Origin: Shewanella fidelis ATCC BAA-318
GTDB lineage: Bacteria; Pseudomonadota; Gammaproteobacteria; Enterobacterales; Shewanellaceae
Reading direction: 5' to 3'
Length of the DNA: 64,000 bases
NCBI RefSeq assembly: GCF_000518605.1
Contig: NZ_KI912459.1
Coordinates: forward strand, 223,235-287,234
Shown here: positions 60,046 to 64,000 of the stretch, piece by piece
Numbering within the stretch: position 1 is the first letter of the stretch
Layout: each line of letters begins with the position of its first letter
Made by a program: the position numbers and the translations under genes
The notes under the pieces: model-generated
Told to the model about the DNA's origin: nothing
The model's input: only the letters and a program-made list of their open reading frames with translations
Database searches by the model: none

Positions 60046-60846
60046 ATGGAGATCATGCTCGATACCATAATGGATGGTATTGCCAGTTATCTTTGGCCGT
60101 TAACACGGATCTCTAGCATGTTTATGGTCATGGCCGTATTTGGTGCGACCACAACTCCCACTCGAGTTCGCTTGCTATTATCGGTTACTGTCACCGCGGC
60201 AGTTGCGCCGGTTTTACCTGCTATGCCAAGCATAGATCTGTTTTCGCTCAGTGCAGCCTTTGTGACGGCGCAGCAAATAGTGATTGGCGTTGCTATGGGC
60301 TTTGCGACATTACTGCTGATGCAAACATTCGTGTTAACTGGTCAAATTATCGGTATGCAAACCAGTTTAGGTTTTGCCTCTATGGTCGACCCCAGCTCCG
60401 GCCAACAAACGCCGGTAATTGGTAATTTCTTTTTGCTGCTAACCACCATGATTTTTCTGGCGGTTGATGGGCATTTACTATTGATCAAAATGGTCATTGC
60501 CAGTTTTGATTCTATTCCAGTGTCAATGCAAGGGTTGAGCTTAACAGGCTATCGCTTATTTACTGAATTTGTTGGTTATATGTTTGGCGCGGCACTGACT
60601 ATGTCATTGTCAGCAATTGTGGCGCTACTGACTATCAACTTATCTTTTGGGGTCATGACCCGTGCATCACCTCAACTCAATATTTTTGCTGTGGGCTTTC
60701 CGGTGACTATGGTCGCAGGTCTATTTATCTTGTGGTTGACCTTGTCACCTATCATGGCGCATTTCGATGAAGTGTGGCGTGAAACGCAGATCTTATTGTG
60801 TAATGCACTCGAGTTGCAGTGCAAAGTCGACGGTGGGCTAGATTGA
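60046..60846 (+). CDS. fliR: Flagellar export gate protein FliR
   Basis: 266 residues with about seven hydrophobic segments. MQTSLGFASMVDPSSGQQTPVIGNFF is the family signature near residue 105. FliR completes the FliPQR channel. The ATG is 23 bases after fliQ. flhB starts 80 bases downstream. Confidence 0.97.
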   Translation: MEIMLDTIMDGIASYLWPLTRISSMFMVMAVFGATTTPTRVRLLLSVTVTAAVAPVLPAMPSIDLFSLSAAFVTAQQIVIGVAMGFATLLLMQTFVLTGQIIGMQTSLGFASMVDPSSGQQTPVIGNFFLLLTTMIFLAVDGHLLLIKMVIASFDSIPVSMQGLSLTGYRLFTEFVGYMFGAALTMSLSAIVALLTINLSFGVMTRASPQLNIFAVGFPVTMVAGLFILWLTLSPIMAHFDEVWRETQILLCNALELQCKVDGGLD

Positions 60847-60926
60847 TGCAAGCTCAGGGTCATGTGTTAATTTGCTTTAAAGTGCCAAATAGGCACTTGT
60901 TCGCTGTTTGCGGAGGTCGTCTCTAA

Positions 60927-62060
60927 ATGTCGGAGAATGACAGCAGCCAAGAAAAAACAGAGGAAGCCACCTCCAGGAAGTTGCAACAGGCCAAAGAAAA
61001 AGGGCAGGTTGCACGCTCAAAAGAGCTGGGTACTTCAGCGGTACTCATCGCTGCATCTGTTGGTTTACTCATGACCGGCCCTGATATTGCGCAGGCACTG
61101 CACAATATCATGACTAAGTTGTTCACCCTAAGCCGTGATGACATCTTCGATACTAACCAAATGATGAATGTTTGGGCCATGGTGGGTACCGAGCTTGCGG
61201 TACCGATATTGGGCTTTATTCTGTTTTTAGCCTTGATTGCCTTTGCGGGTAATGTTGCCTTGGGTGGAATGTCTTTTTCGACCAAAGCTTTTATGCCAAA
61301 GGCCAGCAAAATGAGCCCTGTATCGGGCTTTAAGCGAATGTTTGGTGTGCAGGCATTAGTAGAGCTTACCAAAGGTATTGCTAAGTTTTCTGTGGTTGCT
61401 ATTACCGCCTACTTGCTATTAACCATTTACATCAACGACATTTTGTTGCTTTCTCAGGAGCATTTTCCCGGCAATATCTACCATGCGATGGAGATAATGA
61501 TCTGGATATTTATTCTCCTTTGCGCGTCGACATTCTTAATTGTGGTCATCGATGTGCCTTTCCAAGTATGGAATCACGCCAAACAATTGAAGATGACCAA
61601 GCAAGAAGTGAAAGACGAGTACAAAGACACTGAGGGTAAACCTGAAGTGAAGGGCCGTATTCGTCAACTACAACACGAGATGTCACAGCGGCGCATGATG
61701 GGCGAAGTGCCCAATGCTGACGTGATAGTGGTAAACCCTGAGCACTATGCTGTGGCGGTCAAATACGATGCCGCTAAGTCTACTGCACCGTTTGTCGTCG
61801 CTAAGGGCGTTGATGAAGTTGCCTTTAAAATTCGTGAAATTGCCCGTGAGCATGATGTCGCCATCGTGTCAGCCCCACCGCTTGCAAGGGCAATTTTCCA
61901 TACGACCAAAATTGATCAAGAGATCCCTGAAGGACTGTTTACCGCCGTTGCTCAGGTGTTAGCTTATGTATTCCAATTACGTCAATATCAAAAGGGTAAG
62001 GGCCGTAGGCCGACACCAATTCCGGTAAAACAACCTATTCCAGATGAGTTAAAACATTAA
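60927..62060 (+). CDS. flhB: Flagellar export switch protein FlhB
   Basis: 377 residues. It begins MSENDSSQEKTEEATSRKLQQAKEKGQVARSKEL, standard FlhB. Four membrane segments are followed by a cytoplasmic domain with the autocleavage site. The site reads N270-P271-E272-H273 in place of the usual NPTH, and the rest (YAVAVKYD) is typical. Cleavage between Asn and Pro lets FliK switch export from hook to filament proteins. The tail is short and basic. GGAGGTCG lies ahead of the ATG. Confidence 0.96.
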   Translation: MSENDSSQEKTEEATSRKLQQAKEKGQVARSKELGTSAVLIAASVGLLMTGPDIAQALHNIMTKLFTLSRDDIFDTNQMMNVWAMVGTELAVPILGFILFLALIAFAGNVALGGMSFSTKAFMPKASKMSPVSGFKRMFGVQALVELTKGIAKFSVVAITAYLLLTIYINDILLLSQEHFPGNIYHAMEIMIWIFILLCASTFLIVVIDVPFQVWNHAKQLKMTKQEVKDEYKDTEGKPEVKGRIRQLQHEMSQRRMMGEVPNADVIVVNPEHYAVAVKYDAAKSTAPFVVAKGVDEVAFKIREIAREHDVAIVSAPPLARAIFHTTKIDQEIPEGLFTAVAQVLAYVFQLRQYQKGKGRRPTPIPVKQPIPDELKH

Positions 62061-62215
62061 TAGTTCGGGGTTTTGAGTAAAAAAACAACGTTTGGCTGCG
62101 TTGATATTCTTTGCGTATCGGTTTCAAGGTATAGTCGTCAGCATGGGCTTATACCAATAATTGGTACAGTATTTGCTGTCTACACAGCAGACGTCAAAGA
62201 TCGGACTCCGAGTGA
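62061..62215. other. Intergenic region between flhB and flhA
   Basis: A 155-base gap with a sigma54 site at 62162-62177 and no reading frame of note. There is no clear terminator after flhB. Confidence 0.5.
62162..62177 (+). promoter_or_regulatory. Sigma54 promoter for flhA
   Basis: TGGTACAGTATTTGCT, GG and GC ten bases apart. One base differs from TGGCAC. It would give a leader of about 28 bases. Confidence 0.7.
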
Positions 62216-64000
62216 ATGGAATTTAAAGCAAGTCTAGGCCAGTTAAAACAGATAAAGCCTGCACAATTAAAGGGTATTGGTACACCGTTATTGGTTCTAG
62301 CCGCGTTGGCTATGATCATTTTGCCTATGCCTGCATTCCTGCTCGACATCCTTTTTACCTTTAATATTGCACTCGCATTAGTTGTTCTATTGGTCGCTAT
62401 TTACAGTGATCGCCCGTTAGATTTTGCTGCATTTCCGACAGTACTCTTGGTCGCCACTCTGCTTCGTCTGGCGCTAAACGTAGCCTCAACCCGTGTGGTA
62501 TTACTTGAAGGCCACAACGGTGGTGACGCCGCTGGTAAAGTGATTGAAGCGTTTGGTTCAGTGGTGATAGGTGGTAACTACGCTGTTGGTTTAGTGGTGT
62601 TTTTAATCCTGATCATTATCAACTTTGCAGTGGTAACTAAAGGTGCAGGGCGAATCTCTGAGGTAAGTGCTCGCTTTACACTTGACGCTATGCCAGGTAA
62701 GCAAATGGCAATTGATGCCGATCTTAACGCAGGGCTACTGACTCAAGATCAAGCCCGATTAAGACGGGCAGAAGTGACCCGAGAAGCGGATTTTTATGGC
62801 GCAATGGATGGTGCGTCAAAATTCGTTAAGGGTGACGCCATTGCCGGTATATTAATTTTGGTGATTAACATTGTTGGTGGCTTCATTATTGGTATGGCGC
62901 AGCACGGCTTAGATTTTTCATCAGCTGTTGAGATTTATACCCTACTGACTATTGGTGACGGCCTCGTTGCCCAGATCCCAGGTTTACTACTATCGATTGC
63001 GGCCGCGCTTATGGTGACTCGTCAAAACGAGTCCGGTGACATGGGCGAAATGGTGATGGGGCAGATGTTTGACAGCCCTAAGGCATTGATGATTGCCGCT
63101 GGGGTGATGTTGGTTATGGGCTTAGTGCCAGGTATGCCACATTTTGTATTCTTATCATTCGCTGCAATGGCCGCAGCGGGTGCTTACTTTATCAAGAAGA
63201 AAATCGAAACAGACCGCGAACGCGCCCTTGAGGTTGCGAAAGCTGGGCCTAGCGAACCAAGAGATGCACAACCCAAAGAGCTTAGTTGGGATGATGTGCA
63301 ACACGTTGACACCATTGGCCTAGAAGTCGGTTATCGTTTAATTCCATTAGTGGATAAAGGCCAAGGTGGTGAACTACTTGGACGCATTAAAGGTGTGCGT
63401 AAAAAGCTGTCGCAAGAGTTGGGCTTTCTCGTTCCAGCCGTACATATTCGCGACAACTTAGATCTTTCACCGAATGCCTACCGAATTTCGCTTATGGGGG
63501 TAGCTTCTGGTGAAGCTGAAATTCGTCATGACTGTGAACTCGCGATTAACCCCGGGCAGGTCTATGGCAAGCTAGATGGTATTGAGACTAAAGATCCGGC
63601 ATTTGGCTTAGATGCAGTTTGGATTGCACCTGCGATGCGTGAGCATGCACAAACGTTAGGTTACACCGTCGTGGACGCCTCAACGGTAGTGGCCACTCAC
63701 ATCAGCCAACTGCTCAGCAATAATGCGGCTAAGCTCCTTGGTTATGAAGAGGTACAGCAACTACTTGAAATGCTAGGCAAGCACTCTCCTAAGCTTGTTG
63801 ATGGCTTTATTCCTGATGTGATGCCATTAGGCACAGTCGTTAAAGTGATGCAAAACCTACTTAATGAAGGCGTATCGATCCGCGATATGAAGACCATAGT
63901 ACAGACATTACTTGAATATGGACCAAAGAGTAATGATACCGAGGTACTCACTGCAGCGGTTCGTATTGCGTTAAAACGTATGATCATTCAAGAGATCAGT
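62216..64000 (+). CDS. flhA: Flagellar export gate protein FlhA, partial
   Basis: 595 codons from ATG 62216 to the window edge, still open. Typical FlhA sequence: a first membrane segment LVLAALAMIILPMPAFLLDILFTFNIAL, then PTVLLVATLLRLALNVASTRVVLL, the cytoplasmic FHIPEP loop GRISEVSARFTLDAMPGKQMAIDADLNAG, several more membrane segments and a large cytoplasmic domain beginning near residue 340. It is the nonameric ring of the export gate that receives chaperone-bound cargo. The usual length is about 700, so roughly 100 codons lie beyond the window. Confidence 0.97.
   Translation, partial: MEFKASLGQLKQIKPAQLKGIGTPLLVLAALAMIILPMPAFLLDILFTFNIALALVVLLVAIYSDRPLDFAAFPTVLLVATLLRLALNVASTRVVLLEGHNGGDAAGKVIEAFGSVVIGGNYAVGLVVFLILIIINFAVVTKGAGRISEVSARFTLDAMPGKQMAIDADLNAGLLTQDQARLRRAEVTREADFYGAMDGASKFVKGDAIAGILILVINIVGGFIIGMAQHGLDFSSAVEIYTLLTIGDGLVAQIPGLLLSIAAALMVTRQNESGDMGEMVMGQMFDSPKALMIAAGVMLVMGLVPGMPHFVFLSFAAMAAAGAYFIKKKIETDRERALEVAKAGPSEPRDAQPKELSWDDVQHVDTIGLEVGYRLIPLVDKGQGGELLGRIKGVRKKLSQELGFLVPAVHIRDNLDLSPNAYRISLMGVASGEAEIRHDCELAINPGQVYGKLDGIETKDPAFGLDAVWIAPAMREHAQTLGYTVVDASTVVATHISQLLSNNAAKLLGYEEVQQLLEMLGKHSPKLVDGFIPDVMPLGTVVKVMQNLLNEGVSIRDMKTIVQTLLEYGPKSNDTEVLTAAVRIALKRMIIQEIS

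Overview
The window is a chromosomal segment of a polarly flagellated gammaproteobacterium, most like Shewanella. This rests on gene content and order (FlgTOP H-ring genes, flgAMN, cheVR, flgB-L, two short flagellins, flaG-fliD-flaI-fliS, flrABC, fliE-fliR, flhBA), on FlrA/FlrC-type sigma54 control, and on moderate GC. No rRNA, insertion sequence, prophage or CRISPR array was seen. One tRNA-Arg(CCU) lies at 21112-21187.

Region 1 (1-20976) is a surface-sugar and flagellin-glycosylation island. At the left edge is a partial motility accessory factor (Maf/DUF115 glycosyltransferase) gene on the minus strand, behind a good sigma54 promoter. A rightward block follows: sugar O-methyltransferase, pseB, pseC, then rfbF-rfbG-rfbH and a sugar reductase/epimerase, which together should make a CDP-3,6-dideoxyhexose. 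A leftward nine-gene operon converges on it. It holds a short NeuB/PseI-like synthase, a ThDP enzyme of the acetolactate-synthase family, a FabG-like SDR, a C-methyltransferase-like protein, an ATP-grasp ligase, a GH57-like protein, a fused SpsF-type cytidylyltransferase/PseG-like protein, a B12-type radical SAM protein and a GT2 glycosyltransferase. This operon sits behind a near-consensus sigma28 promoter (TAAA-N15-GCCGATAG), so it is probably expressed together with the filament. The combination does not match the textbook pseudaminate or legionaminate pathways: no PseH is seen, the synthase has no SAF domain, and there are extra ThDP and ATP-grasp steps. It is the best candidate for an undescribed pathway.

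Region 2 (21112-28275) holds tRNA-Arg, flgT (minus), flgO-flgP (plus), a repeat-rich spacer, flgN, flgM and flgA (minus), then cheV and cheR. Region 3 (28326-41713) is flgB-flgL and the flagellins flaA and flaB. Region 4 (41761-48610) is flaG, fliD, a FliT-like gene and fliS, then the regulators flrA, flrB and flrC. Region 5 (48844-64000) is fliE-fliR, flhB and the first 595 codons of flhA, which runs off the window.

The regulatory layout is unusually readable. I found nine matches to the sigma54 consensus (maf, flgT, flgA, flgB, flgF, flrB, fliE, fliK, flhA) and four to the sigma28 consensus (pseI operon, flgOP, flgM, flaB). There are also five strong intrinsic terminators. Two intergenic spacers (23991-24480 and 31561-31749) carry tandem repeats rich in CTAG or in a 20-bp unit.
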